Shown one piece after another: positions 19,156 through 30,800 of a DNA stretch of 64,000 bases. The stretch is from Homarus americanus (taxonomy: Eukaryota > Arthropoda > Malacostraca > Decapoda > Nephropidae). The stretch lies in assembly GCF_018991925.1 (NCBI RefSeq), contig NW_024735554.1, positions 3,303,670 through 3,367,669 on the forward strand, in the 5' to 3' direction. Below the pieces are notes generated by a model. It worked only from the letters and a program-made list of their open reading frames with translations. It did no database searches and was not told where the DNA came from. The stretch's first letter is position 1. Each line of letters opens with the position of its first letter. Made by a program: the position numbers and the translations under genes.

Positions 19156-19489
19156 CGTCAAGCACAGAACCTTGAAAGATAAACTACAAGTCAGAAAAAA
19201 TTATTTTTAATCCAAAATAATGCTCATAGAGACTAATGATAGTGCACACTAAGAAAGAACTATCTATTAAACTATCTACTGTACTGATGATTTTATCTAC
19301 AGTAAGCTCTGCACTCACAAGGGTTACATTCCTGGAAAACCTTCCAAACCATCTCAAGACTACCATACTACCTCTATACAAAACTTCACTAATATTCTCA
19401 ATACCCAGCTGTCCTCTTAGCTCTCAACAGGGTTTCCTATCCTTTAGTTTCACACTATACATCCACCTCACCATTCTCATTTCAGTTCA

Positions 19490-19770
19490 CTTACAGTAAG
19501 CCTCTTTAAGTGCCCATGTTCCATTGCCATATAACATCACATTTCTCACCCCAGTTGTATTCATCTTTTCTTTCATGTGAAGGGAAGGTCAATCTGCCAT
19601 CAATAAAAACAGAAATTCCCTAACTTCTTCCAGCCACTTCTGACTCTTACAATTGAGCTGGCTTTTGCACCACCTCCAGCAATGATCATGTTACCCAAGT
19701 AGCAGAACTCATCGGCATGATGTTTCAGAGGAAATTGACGACTTTTATTCTTTAAAGCTGTTGTGGAAAC
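19490..19770 (-). mobile_element. LINE reverse transcriptase C-terminal fragment
   Basis: Minus-strand translation gives EFCYLGNMIIAGGGAKASSI, then RSGWKKLGNF and, after a frame change, VRNVMLYGNGTWALKE. These match the conserved region that follows the catalytic core of RTE/Jockey-like LINEs. Frame changes are present. Confidence 0.75.
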
Positions 19771-19934
19771 TATGTCAAATATTGCTGAGGGCGGAGAATA
19801 ATGGAACTTGAAGCAATTTTTAAGTAAAATCACTGCTCCTTGCACTTCATTAAATAAAACCTTCAGGGCATGTCATTGGCATATGCACAGATAAGTTAGA
19901 GATAAACATGTTATCTGTGTTATCAAACAGCTTA

Positions 19935-20210
19935 GTTGTGACAAGTGATCGTGGGCCCTTCGTGCCAGATGGCGAGTCCGGTGGTACAGTTTACCGAGGC
20001 GTGAATGTTCGAACGCTCGTGCTTGGCTAGCGCACAACCGCCGTCCGGCTGACAGCGACATCGTTTTCCAGCGTAAATAAAATTGTTAATTAATGCGTTG
20101 CTAAAGAAACCATCGACATGGGATCGGGTTTGTTCCACTCTACGAATTTTTTGCAATTTTTCCACCAAGTTTGATGATAAACGATTGTGCCTTTTCGGCT
20201 GCCCAGAGCG

Positions 20211-20215
<5 letters not shown>
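19935..20215. other. GC-richer stretch upstream of SMPD3 start
   Basis: Clearly richer in G+C and CpG than its surroundings. It lies 0.8-1.1 kb upstream of the SMPD3-like ATG. A plausible splice acceptor (TTTATCTTTCAAG) sits 16 nt before that ATG at 19,171-19,172, so a 5' untranslated exon and promoter could be here. That is inference; an old repeat is the alternative. Confidence 0.3.

Positions 20216-20246
<31 letters not shown>
20208..20246 (+). repeat. Compound (CG)n(CA)n microsatellite
   Basis: GCGCGCGCGC followed by about 13 CA units. Confidence 0.9.
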
Positions 20247-20247
<1 letters not shown>

Positions 20248-20555
20248 GCCTAGTCCTATAGTATATTAGATAATGATCCAGTTGGTGACAATATCTTATA
20301 TAAACAGAAGGACAATAAATAGATCTAACAAGCTTGCACTTTCTCCCAAAGAATATTTATTGCACCATCACAATTCCCTTTGTTGAACATTTGCTCTCTG
20401 ATCTCAAAACACATTTCTCGCCAGCTCAACAACATGTACTTCTGGGGCTCTTTCTCATTCCATACTGTATTTATTGATGAATAAACTTAGAAAGGAGTAA
20501 AAAGGTTCTGAAGTACAAAGAGTCAATGGTCATTGATCTTCCATCACCAGTGTCT

Positions 20556-20985
20556 TAAGAACATAACATAAGAAAATAAGTTGTCTGCAATAGGCCGGTT
20601 GGCCTGTGCATGGCAGCTCCTGTCGAGAGTTACTACCACTCTCTATCATCCATGAATCTATCTAGCCTCCTTTTAAAACTTTCCAGCGTTCCAGCACTTA
20701 CTACAAAGTTGCTAAGCTTGTTCTACTCGTCCACCACCCTATTTGTGAACCAGTTCCTTCCTATCTCCCTCCTAAACCTAAACTTATCCAACTTAAATCC
20801 GTTGCTACGAGACCTATCCTGCTCGGATATTATAAGAACTTTATCTATATCGCCTTTATTGATTCCTTTCACCCACTTAAATACTTCTATCATATCTCCC
20901 TGCACTCTTCGTCTTTCTAGGGAATGCAAGTTTAGTTTCTTTAACCTATCTTGATATGGAAGGTTTCTAAGTCCCGGAATCATTT
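20556..20985 (-). mobile_element. CR1/L2-like LINE 3' end
   Basis: Minus-strand translation has LPYQDRLKKLNLHSLERRR, GDMIEVFKWVKGI and GRNWFTNRVVDEWN, then FKRRLDRFMDD in the same frame past a stop. This is the conserved C-terminal tail of CR1/Jockey polymerases. It ends in ATAAGAAAATAAG-type 3' sequence. It is truncated at its 5' side. Confidence 0.8.
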
Positions 20986-20989
20986 TCAT

Positions 20990-21198
20990 CATTGAAACAA
21001 CTGAAGTGCTGGCAACAGAAATGGAATGCTTGCAAGTCTGATCTGCCCAACTCCCTGACAGCTACATTCAAGCAAACCTCCCCTTTATTTTATCCAAACC
21101 TTACCTTACCAGTTGCCTTGTGCGAATGTGAGCGTTCCTTCAGGAATCTCAAAAGTTACCTGCGCTCTACAATGAAACAACCTTGTAAAAGATTGACA
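20990..21198 (+). pseudogene. hAT transposase C-terminal dimerisation fragment
   Basis: LKCWQQKWNACKSDLPNSL, then LPVALCECERSFRNLKSYLR, resembles the hAT dimerisation domain, with the C-E-R-S-F-L-K-YLRSTM signature. Only the last 70 or so codons remain. LINE fragments lie on both sides. Confidence 0.75.
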
Positions 21199-22560
21199 AC
21201 ACGGTTTTATGCCGGGGCGCTCTTGCTTGACACAATTGCTCAAGGTATTGGATATTTGGACCCATATTCTAGAACGGGGTGGTAATATCGACAATATTTA
21301 CCTAGATTTTGCCAAGGCTTTCGACAGTGTACCCCACGAAAGGCTGAAAATCAAACTGGAAGGGTACGGAATTCGGGGAAATGTCCTAGCGTGGATAGAA
21401 GACTTTCTACATGACCGCAAGCAATGTGTGGTGATTAATGGCACGAAATCGTCATCTGTACCTGTAACAAGTGGGGTACCGCAGGGTAGTGTATTGGGCC
21501 CGCTGTTGTTTGTTTGTTTCATAAATGATATGCCTGACGTTGTACACTCCTCCATACAAATGTTTGCCGATGACGCCAAGTTATTTCGGGAAATTAAGAA
21601 CCAAGCGGACTGTGAAGAGCTGCAGAAGGACCTCTGTGGGCTCCAGGAATGGTCGAAGGAATGGCTGCTGAGATTCAATGTCACGAAGTGTAAGAGGATG
21701 CACCTGGGGCGTACCAACGGTAAGGAGGCGTACCATATGTCCCAACGGGATGAAGAAAATGTACTAGTTGAGACTGTGTGTGAGAAGGACCTAGGTGTGT
21801 ATGTTGACAATGAGCTGAAGTTCTCGGGCCATTGTGAGAAGAAGGTAAATCAGGCAAATAAATTATTGGGTCTTATAAGAAGGTCGTTCAGATATCTAGA
21901 CGGTCCGTCCCTCGTGACGATCTTCAGGAGTGAAGTGCTTCCCCATCTGGAGTACTGTCACCCCATCTGGTCCCCGAGATATGCTAGGGACTGTCAGTTG
22001 GTTGAAAATGTTCAAAGGAGGGCCACCAAGCTGGTGCCTGCACTTCGGCATCTCAGCTACCCTGCGAGATTGGAGCGCCTGAACTTGCCTAGCTTATACT
22101 ACAGACGGGCAAGGGGGGACCTAGTTGAGGTTTATAAGCATCTCAGGGGGCACTACTCAGTTGAGTGTCCTTACTTGGAGCTGGCGGACGCTCGCCCCAC
22201 AAGGGGTCACAGCTCAAGATTGAAGAAGCCGCAAGTCCGGAAAACCGTGAGGGCAAACTTTTTCGGAGTGAGGGTTGTAAACTCTTGGAACAATCTACCA
22301 GAAAGTGTTGTGACGGCACCGAGTGTGAGCTCTTTCAAGAGAAGACTTGACCAACACTGGAGCGGGTTCAGGTACATTCAGGAGCCGGTGCATGCCCAGT
22401 ATTTGCCAACAGTGCGTGACAGAGACGTGACCGATCGCCCGGGCGGCTAGCGAGCCGACCTTTTGGTGAAGAATATAAAGGAAAAGAGTCGTGACCGATC
22501 GCCCAAGCGGCTAACAAGCCGATCAGTGGCGAAGAGGATAAAAGTAAGACAGATTAAATG
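21197..22560 (+). mobile_element. CR1/Jockey-like LINE, 5'-truncated, open RT frame
   Basis: A single uninterrupted frame (start codon 21,209, stop 22,448-22,450; 413 codons) covers the reverse transcriptase from its finger region on. It includes LDFAKAFDSVPHERL, PQGSVLGPLLF and the catalytic FADDAKLF near 21,562, and the C-terminal thumb and tail (NSWNNLPESVV, FKRRLDQHW). The endonuclease and first RT motifs are missing, so it cannot move by itself, but the lack of stops indicates a young insertion. The 3' untranslated part repeats the unit CGTGACCGATCGCCC twice (22,428 and 22,489). The first methionine is an internal RT codon and not a real start. Confidence 0.9.
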
Positions 22561-23161
22561 GCCTCACCTTGTTAAATGTTTATATAAACATAAACATTAT
22601 TTAAAGTGATCACTAATTTTGCTCGAGCTTAACAAAGGCAGATGGAATCCATAGATACTGTATTTTGGATGTTATACAGTATTTATGAATATATATGATG
22701 CACATGTTGCCATGAGATGTGACCGCCTGCCTCAGTGTAAACAAGTATATGTGTGTCGGTCAGTTTACACGAGTCAGTCGTGGAGTGCACATCTATGGTC
22801 TATCACGCGAGCTTTTTCCACTTGTCTTTCCATCAATGCCCAGTGTTTGAGCCATTGTGTCTGATAACCCTAAATCTGATACATTACTTTACTTAGAAAC
22901 GTTTAAATTTTGCTTGGGGAAGATAACGGAAAAATACCACTGTTTTGTTTGTTTTTCCCGAGGGAGATGTCCCTTATAATTCTTATTGACCACATAACCT
23001 CAGACAAAGTCAAGACGATTTTCATCTATAACACGTTTGGCTCATTTTACCCATAAACGAGATATCGTGAGTTGAAAATCAAAGAACTACGAGAAAAATT
23101 CCAAACATTTGTTGCCACCAACCAAATCTTGTAATTTTTCTTTGCAAACAATAGTGTAGAC

Positions 23162-23408
23162 AATTCTAAGACCCTTTTCTACTATGACAATTCCCTTGGA
23201 AATGACCTAGAACCAAGATATTTATATGTGGGGGGGGGTGTTATGAAGTTAGGTTGGTTTGGCTGGTGCTATCAATAATGTATTACTAATAAGTTATCAT
23301 AACCAACTAAACCAACCTAACTTCATAACCCCCCCCCCCCACATATAAATATCTTGGTTCTAGGTCATTTCCAAGGGAATCGTCATAGTAGAAAAGGGTC
23401 TTAGAATT
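23162..23408. repeat. Near-perfect inverted repeat with about 105-nt arms
   Basis: The left arm (23,162-23,266) starting AATTCTAAGACCCTTTTCTA is the reverse complement of the right arm (23,301-23,408). Few differences are visible: one A/G, the homopolymer length (9 G on the left, 12 C on the right) and two bases near the loop. The spacer is about 34 nt. No terminal CAG or target duplication is seen, so it is not an obvious MITE. Confidence 0.92.
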
Positions 23409-23411
23409 TTC

Positions 23412-23505
23412 CGGTTAGGTTAGGATGAATTAGGATAAGTTAGGTTAGGTGAGGAAAGGTTAAGATTATGTTAGGATAGGTCATGATAGGATTAGGTTAG
23501 GTTAG
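23412..23505 (+). repeat. Degenerate TTAGG (telomere-type) tract
   Basis: Repeated GGTTAGG, GGATTAGG and GGATAGG words. TTAGG is the arthropod telomere unit. Shorter runs also occur at 25,068-25,085 and 60,311-60,350. Confidence 0.6.
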
Positions 23506-23651
23506 GACCACAAAAATTATTTACAAATAAATACGAATTTATCAATTATCAAGAACATTAACCTATCCTAGCATAACTGGGGAAGGTTCACACTGCATAT
23601 ACAGATAAGATGTTAAGGTCTTATGTGCATGAAGAGGAGGACACCAGCCCT

Positions 23652-23657
23652 TATTAA

Positions 23658-23688
<31 letters not shown>
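23652..23688 (+). repeat. (ATT)n microsatellite
   Basis: About 12 ATT units. Confidence 0.9.
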
Positions 23689-24739
23689 GAGTCATTCTAA
23701 ACATGTAACTGCATTATATAATCACATTTTGGAAATCGTTATGCAGTGCTAGTCACTCACCATATGTGCTAAAACAAATATTTGTCAAACAATTTCCTGG
23801 TTTATATGATGTACCTTTGGACGACGATTATTTAATTGGTGTAGTATCAATCACACAAGTTCTTAAGACACAACACGTGCTGATCATCACACTTGAACAC
23901 TGACTGCCGGCTCTGTTCGATGTTATCTCGTCACATCAATGATCAAAGTCTATTTCCAGTACAGTACTGTAGTCACCCGCTCAGCTGATCTCTGTAGTAT
24001 GTTGGCCTCACCGAGTCCGAGTCTTCTATCTATAATTTTCGCCACTTATCAGTTCATTAGCCGTTCGGCCTAGTAATTGTCAACAAAAAGTTAATACTGT
24101 TTAAATTTTATTAAAATCTTATCTTACTTCTATGAGAGAATTATTTTATTATTCTACGGTAGGCCCGGAGTACCGAGTACTGACAGGACTTCAGCCAAAT
24201 GTTGACACAAACAGTACAGAGTACAGTAACTGTTAATAATAATTTAAATTTTTGATAAATTACGTCACACCCGTCAATCATAACATACCACACTGCGAAT
24301 TCAGTCGTTGATAGCTATTTAGAGTTATGGTCAAGGAAGGTAGAGTACTTCTCTGGTTGTCCTGGAGTGAATAACATAGTAGCGTTATTCACTGCACCGC
24401 TCAGTGTTGCATCACCAGTAGTACTGTATAAGTCATTGATCTGATCAATTTAATAAATTAATCAATGTGGTACCAGTATCAGTGGTAGTTTCTTTTTATA
24501 ATATAGCGTTGCCTCATCAAGAAAAAAAATATATATATACGCTAAATTATCTGAAAAACAATAGCATTGTCAAGTGCTATCTTCTTATTATTATAAGAAC
24601 AGCACTAACATTTTCCATTCTCTTGTGAATGAAAACATTTTACATCATTTAAGATTTGAAAACCGTCTCCATATAAAAGATATAACAAAATATAAACAAT
24701 ATTTCTTATCAGTAAATTTTTACAATTTATAAATTGTGT

Positions 24740-24874
24740 TCCCAATGTTTAGTTCACTAGTGGAGGTCCCACACAACACTATTGGCGCCACAGACCCGGG
24801 AGCCGCTCCCTGCCCTCCCTCCTCTACTGGGTCTTATATTGGATTAATAAACGTATTGAATATTACATTCAAAT
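24740..24874 (+). promoter_or_regulatory. Candidate TUBGCP4 promoter / 5' UTR
   Basis: A short GC-rich patch (GACCCGGGAGCCGCTCCCTG within 24,795-24,815) followed by pyrimidine-rich DNA lies directly before the TUBGCP4 ATG. There is no clear TATA box. The assignment rests on position and composition. Confidence 0.4.
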
Positions 24875-27800
24875 ATGTTACACGACCTTATATCAGCAGT
24901 TAAAGGGATTGGAGGGGATATGTTTGTAGGTAAAGAAGACTTTCGCTTTGAGGTAAGCTTTGACAGCTGAGTGTTAGTTGTGAGTGATGACATTCAGGTT
25001 GACTTAACACTTATGGGCAATACTTTACAAAGCTTCTTAGGTCAATTTAGGATAGTAGCCACGTTTTGGTTAGGTTAGGTTAGGGCGGTTAGCACCAGAA
25101 ACAAAGGTCAGATTTATTCAAATCTACAAGAGCCATAGAAAAAAAAAATATGGAAAACATCGAAACCTGGCCAATATCATAAATTGACTGGCACTTAATT
25201 TCGACAATTATTGTGTTACAGACAGCTTATTCCATCCCTCGAGGAAATTGTAAATACCTGTACGTAATATTGAAGAATAACTTTTCAACGTTACTATGCT
25301 TTTTATGTGACACCAACAAGGTGCGGATTAACCAGTTATCATATGAAAAACATGTAAAGAAGAAAAAAAATCGTACTATAAGAATAAAGCAAAACAAGTG
25401 GAGGAAATGCACTTCAGGTATATTTTTCGTAGTTGCTACGAGTACGGCAGTCGTACACCAAATATCACAATGGCTATATAAGTACAGCAGCCGTATAATA
25501 GGACTGTGTTGTTAATGGTTAGGTTAGGCTAAGTTACATTAGTCAGAGAGAAGGCCATCTTAGTAACTATCATTGTATAGTCTGCCCACCACGCATGCTG
25601 TATGTGTGTCCTGTACCTATTTTTTCCCATTATCCCCACAGTTAATATTGCTCTGTGCCTGTGATGGAATTAACCTACCTAACTACTTATCCTTGGATGG
25701 AAGTACAATATATTAATTTAGGTTAGGTTTGGTAAGTTAATTTACATTAATTTAAGCAGGTTTAGTTAGGTGAGGTAAGGAAATGTTGCTGATGATGTTG
25801 GGATGGAGAGAAGAGAGCCATTTGCTCAGGAAGGTGAAAGACGATGTAGGAGGAAGGTAAAGTTAGGAAGTGGGAAATCAAGAGGGAAATTTGATAGCAG
25901 GTGGGCTATCCACCTTGCTGGGGTCATGTTGCTGGGAACATTCAGTTGTTCAGTGTTTAATTGCTCAGCATTTAGCTGGTTGTCAACAGAAGTGCAAATA
26001 TGGCATCCTCTTATGCACGTACCATATTTGTTCATAACAAAAGCAAAGGAAAACTAAAATAACTAAATTGCAAATCCTCCATTTATCCCTAAAAGGTAAG
26101 AAGTTTGCTATAGAAATTAGGTCAAAGATCAAGGTAACAATGACCTAATACTGTGTGTGCAAATATTTTAAATCCTCATAATAGTGTGGCTGAGTGAGGT
26201 ATTCCATATCCCATGAGGTGTTAAAGTCAGGATTTTTCTATAATTTATCAACTCAAGTTATTTTTTGGGTGATTTGAAACATTTAATTAGGCTTATGTAT
26301 AAAAGTTGATGCTTAATACTGGAAGTTTTATGAAGTTAATAAATTACAAACCCTTTTTTTACAGGTGTCAAACGATCTGGGTTTCCTTCATCCAAGTGAG
26401 TTTGCCATTGTTCACCAAATATTGAACATTGGTACCCACTACAAGAAGATTACAAACTTCTGTAACACTTATGACATCGTACGAGTCAATACAGGCAAGT
26501 TTGAAATTTTTATCTGTTGAAATAATTTTCTTGACAGAATAAATATCAGTAATTAAGGCTAGAATGTGTAGCTAATGTACTGAAGATGTGTAATTAGAAG
26601 TTTCTTAACCCCTTGTGGATGGGGATTGCAACTTGTATTTTGACCACAACTGTTTCAGGATTTGTCTGTTATGGGTAAAAGAAATGACAGATTTATATGA
26701 TAGGTGGTAAAGGTTGGGTGGCTGAAGTGGGGAATTTCATGGGTAGATCCCAAAACTTATATGTTAAGTGCTATAGTAGGAAGGGTATTTGGGATGTCAC
26801 TCTCCCACACAAAAGAGATTTTTGAAACTTTGGTTGAAATTTTTAATTGTGAACAAGGTTTTTTAATCTCCCTTCTGTGCCCATGGATAGTGTCAGTTTG
26901 CTTCTATGTATTGCACACTCCTGAGGCAGTAGCAGGCACTTGCTGATTATTTATTTTATTCCTTCAACCATAAAATTGGATTTTGTGTCTCATTTTTTTC
27001 CAGATAAAAAACATCGTTGTGGATTATATCTGTCCTCCCTTGCTGCAGCTCTTCTCAAAACAGCACAGACTTTTCACACAACAGTAGTAGAGCTGGAATA
27101 CAGACTGCTGAGTGATCCACACCTGCCTCTCAGTGAACTGTTACTCACTCTTCAGCCCACAGCTCCATTATTAGCTTCCCTCTCATCTTTGGTGACCCAG
27201 GTATGTTCTAGCATTGACTTCTCTCAAGTTGTGTTGTGACAACTCTTTTTTTTGTTTTGCATTCTTGCATTTGTTTGCAGACTCAACACATTGCAGTATT
27301 CATTTACACTCATATGATTCGTAGCACTGTAATGGTCATATGGAATTTTATGACCTGTAGCACTTCAGTGACTAAGCTGTGAGATCCTAGTGCTTAACTC
27401 CTCCTGGTAGAGCCCACCAGTGCCATGAGGCATAATACTGTAGTTCAATTGCAGAACATTATTCAAGAGAGTAATACAGTTGCTGCCAATGTAAATCCAG
27501 TTATTCTGACCAGTATTTTCATTTCTCAGATTGAAGAGAAAAATGCTCATGGATGCATGATACTGGAAGTTCTTCACAAGCACACAGCAAATTCTGTAGC
27601 ACATGTGAAGCAGGTACTTATGCGGTGAGTTATACAGTACAGTAGTGTACTGTACTTTATTTAATGCATTACAGTATTAGACAAAAGAAATTGGAGTTAA
27701 GATGGCCTAATGTCCTTGGGGCATTAGTGAAATCGTCTCTTATTCTAAAATTGACTCTTGACCAGTGTGCATTAAGTCTTGTTTAATGTCTTACAAGTTT

Positions 27801-30800
27801 AAACAGGCCAAAGATTAAAGTGTTGAGGTTATTTTTTATTTACACTCTATCAAGTCAGATTTTAGTTAGTTTTGAGATAAGTGCAAAGTGGTATAAATAT
27901 GTAGATACAGTACAATACTACAGCCAGTAGAAATTGAATATTGAGTGAAAACTTAAGTAAACTTTAGAGCTTTATTGTATTGTACGTCTCAGTTTAGACT
28001 ACTTAATCAACACAGGATATAATATGTTTATAACATTTTTATCCCCAAACTCTTAGCTCTTAGGGTTTTACCTTTTTTCTGTGATATTTAACTTCTCTAT
28101 GACTTAATGTTTATTTTCATTTAAAGTATGTTTTATAAAATCAAGAATGAACTGAGCAACTGCCATGCCTCTGGGGCCTGACTAAGATGTAAAAAAATAT
28201 ATTTGTTTTATCCTTTACTTTTATGCTGGAGCCCTGAAGGATAGGCACTTGATAAGAAGATGTCCTGAAAAGGCAAAAGGCTGATTTTGTTATTGACCAC
28301 AAATGCAGAGGCTTCAATCTGTACTTTTGCTTGTTGATATTGGCAGTATAAGTGCTGTATCATTCCTGACACCGCCCACCCCTCCTTGCCTCTCAACCTT
28401 CTTATGTTCACTTTCTTGGCTAAGTTTAATATCTTTCAGATATTTTATTGATTATTCTTTTTATCTTTAAGTAAGTAAAATATTATAGTGTATTACAGAA
28501 CATGTGTGCTTTTCTGAAATAGTGATCAGTGTAAAGTATTGTGCAAATGACATAGTGTATGAAACAGCTTCAAGCAGACTGTGTGATGCATGGTGTGGAA
28601 TGGTATCTTGGCATATTTCATCACTGGGAATTTGTTTGTATAGTTTTTCTTCTGTAATTTGTACATTATGTGACTGGAAAATTACATCAAAAGGGTTTTT
28701 GTAAAAAGAGGCTAACTACAGTATAGTCTGCATTTACGCGGTCAATTGAACCCGTGGAGGCCCGCATAAAACGAGAAACGCGTAAATGAAATAACAGAAT
28801 ATATGGGATTAATTGAAATAGAGACTGAGCCGACCCCCAAACTCCACTTTTTCCTACACAATACGTACGTTGTAGTAAAAATAACATCTTAATTTTATGA
28901 TGGTATGCACACACAATTAATAATTAAGAGAAATATCAATAATATTAGGTTTTTTAACACTTACATTAGTAGAAAAGCTGGGTCGGCACACGTGGATGGC
29001 GGCTGGTTCCGAGGCAGAGGGCAGATTAGTTGTCCTCCGGTGAATCACTTTCACTTTCACTACTCGCAGAGGTTTGCAGGGCCTCCCAGACAAACCTCTA
29101 AAAGCCCATATCCTCACTGTCAATATCACTATCACTGACTTGGGCTGGCTGTGGTTGTGGTGGGTTGTGGGCGAGGAAGTCCTCAATACTACTTTGACGA
29201 CTAGCATTGATGTCGTCGAGATAGATCTGGATATACGGCTCCATAACTTTCGTCAGATGGTTATTAGACGCTTCATACCGATGCTTGTCTGGGTCGTTGT
29301 CAAGGATGAGCTTAAGTTTCTCCCCCAACTCGATGATTTCCTTCACATTATCATGGCTTGGTCCAGGTAATTCAATGCTTTTCTCTGGTGGTGGGGTTCC
29401 TGCGGAAGCCATTGTGAGTTGTGACGGGAATAGCGGGCACAAGAGGGAACTGTATACGCGGACTGAGAACAATGAGACAGGCCCTGCTAGGTCAGCGACT
29501 TCTACCCTCTGGTGGCAGGGCACATCATGTTACATTAGACCAATCACAGCTAGCGGCAGAGGGAATGCGTGGGTGGTAAGGATGCGTGGCCCAATCACAG
29601 TCCGATACGTCATATGACGTCAGCGATAACGTAAGAGCGGCCCAATGCACACCACTCACCGTGCCGCTTCCCACATATGGTCAAGAATGGACCGCGTGGG
29701 TAAAAATGGCGCGGCGGTCTTGACCTCTCCAGCCGCTCACCGCGTAAATGACTCAATTTACCGCGTAATTAAAGCATTTTCATTCTGGTAAGGCACTGCG
29801 TAAATGACCAAACGCGTAAACAAAAACCCCGTAAATGCAGACTATACTGTATTATAATTAGATTAAAGAAATTACTAGTATAAAAATTTATTCTTATCAG
29901 AAATGATAAGTGATGGCTGATACCAGCCTTTGTAGTACTGTTTATAACAATAAATATTTATTTAATTAATTTTAATAATTTTATGACATTTCAGGGTAGA
30001 GCAGGAAGTTCACTCAGTGCTCTTTGATCAGTTGACTCACTGGCTCTTGCATGGACTTTTGCTGGACCCACATCATGAACTTTTCATACACTTTTCCAGT
30101 AATGAGGCTCCCAGTGAGATACAACAAATGGATGCTCTTGTAAGTCATTTGCAGTATTACTATGTGTTCCATTCTTGATATACAGTCCTGTACAGTCTCT
30201 CCTCGACTTACGACGGGGTTCCGTCCCGACGACCAGGTCGTAAGTCGAAAAGGCAAAAATAATACATAGAAATTCTAAAATGGGTGTCTCTTTTTCTTCT
30301 CAGCACCACGAGAACTCTCACTTTTACTCTTGCCAGCCATTTTAAAGGGAATTAACAAAAAAAAATTGTCAGTTCACAGTGCGATCACTAACGTCGGGAC
30401 TCGAAAATGCATACAATAATTTGAAAAATATTTAATAAGACCACGGCGGTCGTATGTCCGAGTTGTTTTAAGTCGAGCATGTTGTAAGTCGAGGGGTACC
30501 TGTATTTGTAAACAGTATTAATTTATGGCTGTTAACAACAGCTTCCTGATTCTTTTTCACCCTTATGTTTCTTAAATTTCTCCACTACCCCTTCATTACT
30601 ATCTGCACACACATACAATAACTCCTGGGGCAGATTAGTCTTAAAATCTTGTGGTAGTGCCTCTAGTACCATAATAAACAGAGGATGGTTCAAGGTGGAC
30701 CCTTGATGGACTTCTCAAATTCCACACTTTCCTTTCTATTTGCTTTCACACCAGTTCTTGAGCCCCCATGAACAGTAATGCCATAATTACTCATTCAAAA

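Larger units (their letters stand above)
22561..24740. other. Intergenic region between SMPD3 and TUBGCP4
   Basis: No gene recognised. It holds the inverted repeat at 23,162-23,408, a degenerate TTAGG tract and an (ATT)n run, listed separately. The remainder is AT-rich without open frames. Confidence 0.6.
28719..29849 (-). mobile_element. Internally deleted Tigger element in TUBGCP4 intron 4
   Basis: 1,131 bp flanked by TA. The outer 20 nt of the TIRs are identical (CAGTATAGTCTGCATTTACG). CGTAAA/TTTACG words recur near both ends. It encodes a short transposase-derived frame on the minus strand. The perfect TIR core suggests relative youth. Confidence 0.92.

Noticed and set aside
27425..27529. 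Upstream start of TUBGCP4 exon 4 in the same open frame
   Set aside because: The frame is open by chance; TTTCTCAG at 27,529 and the family alignment place the exon start at 27,530.
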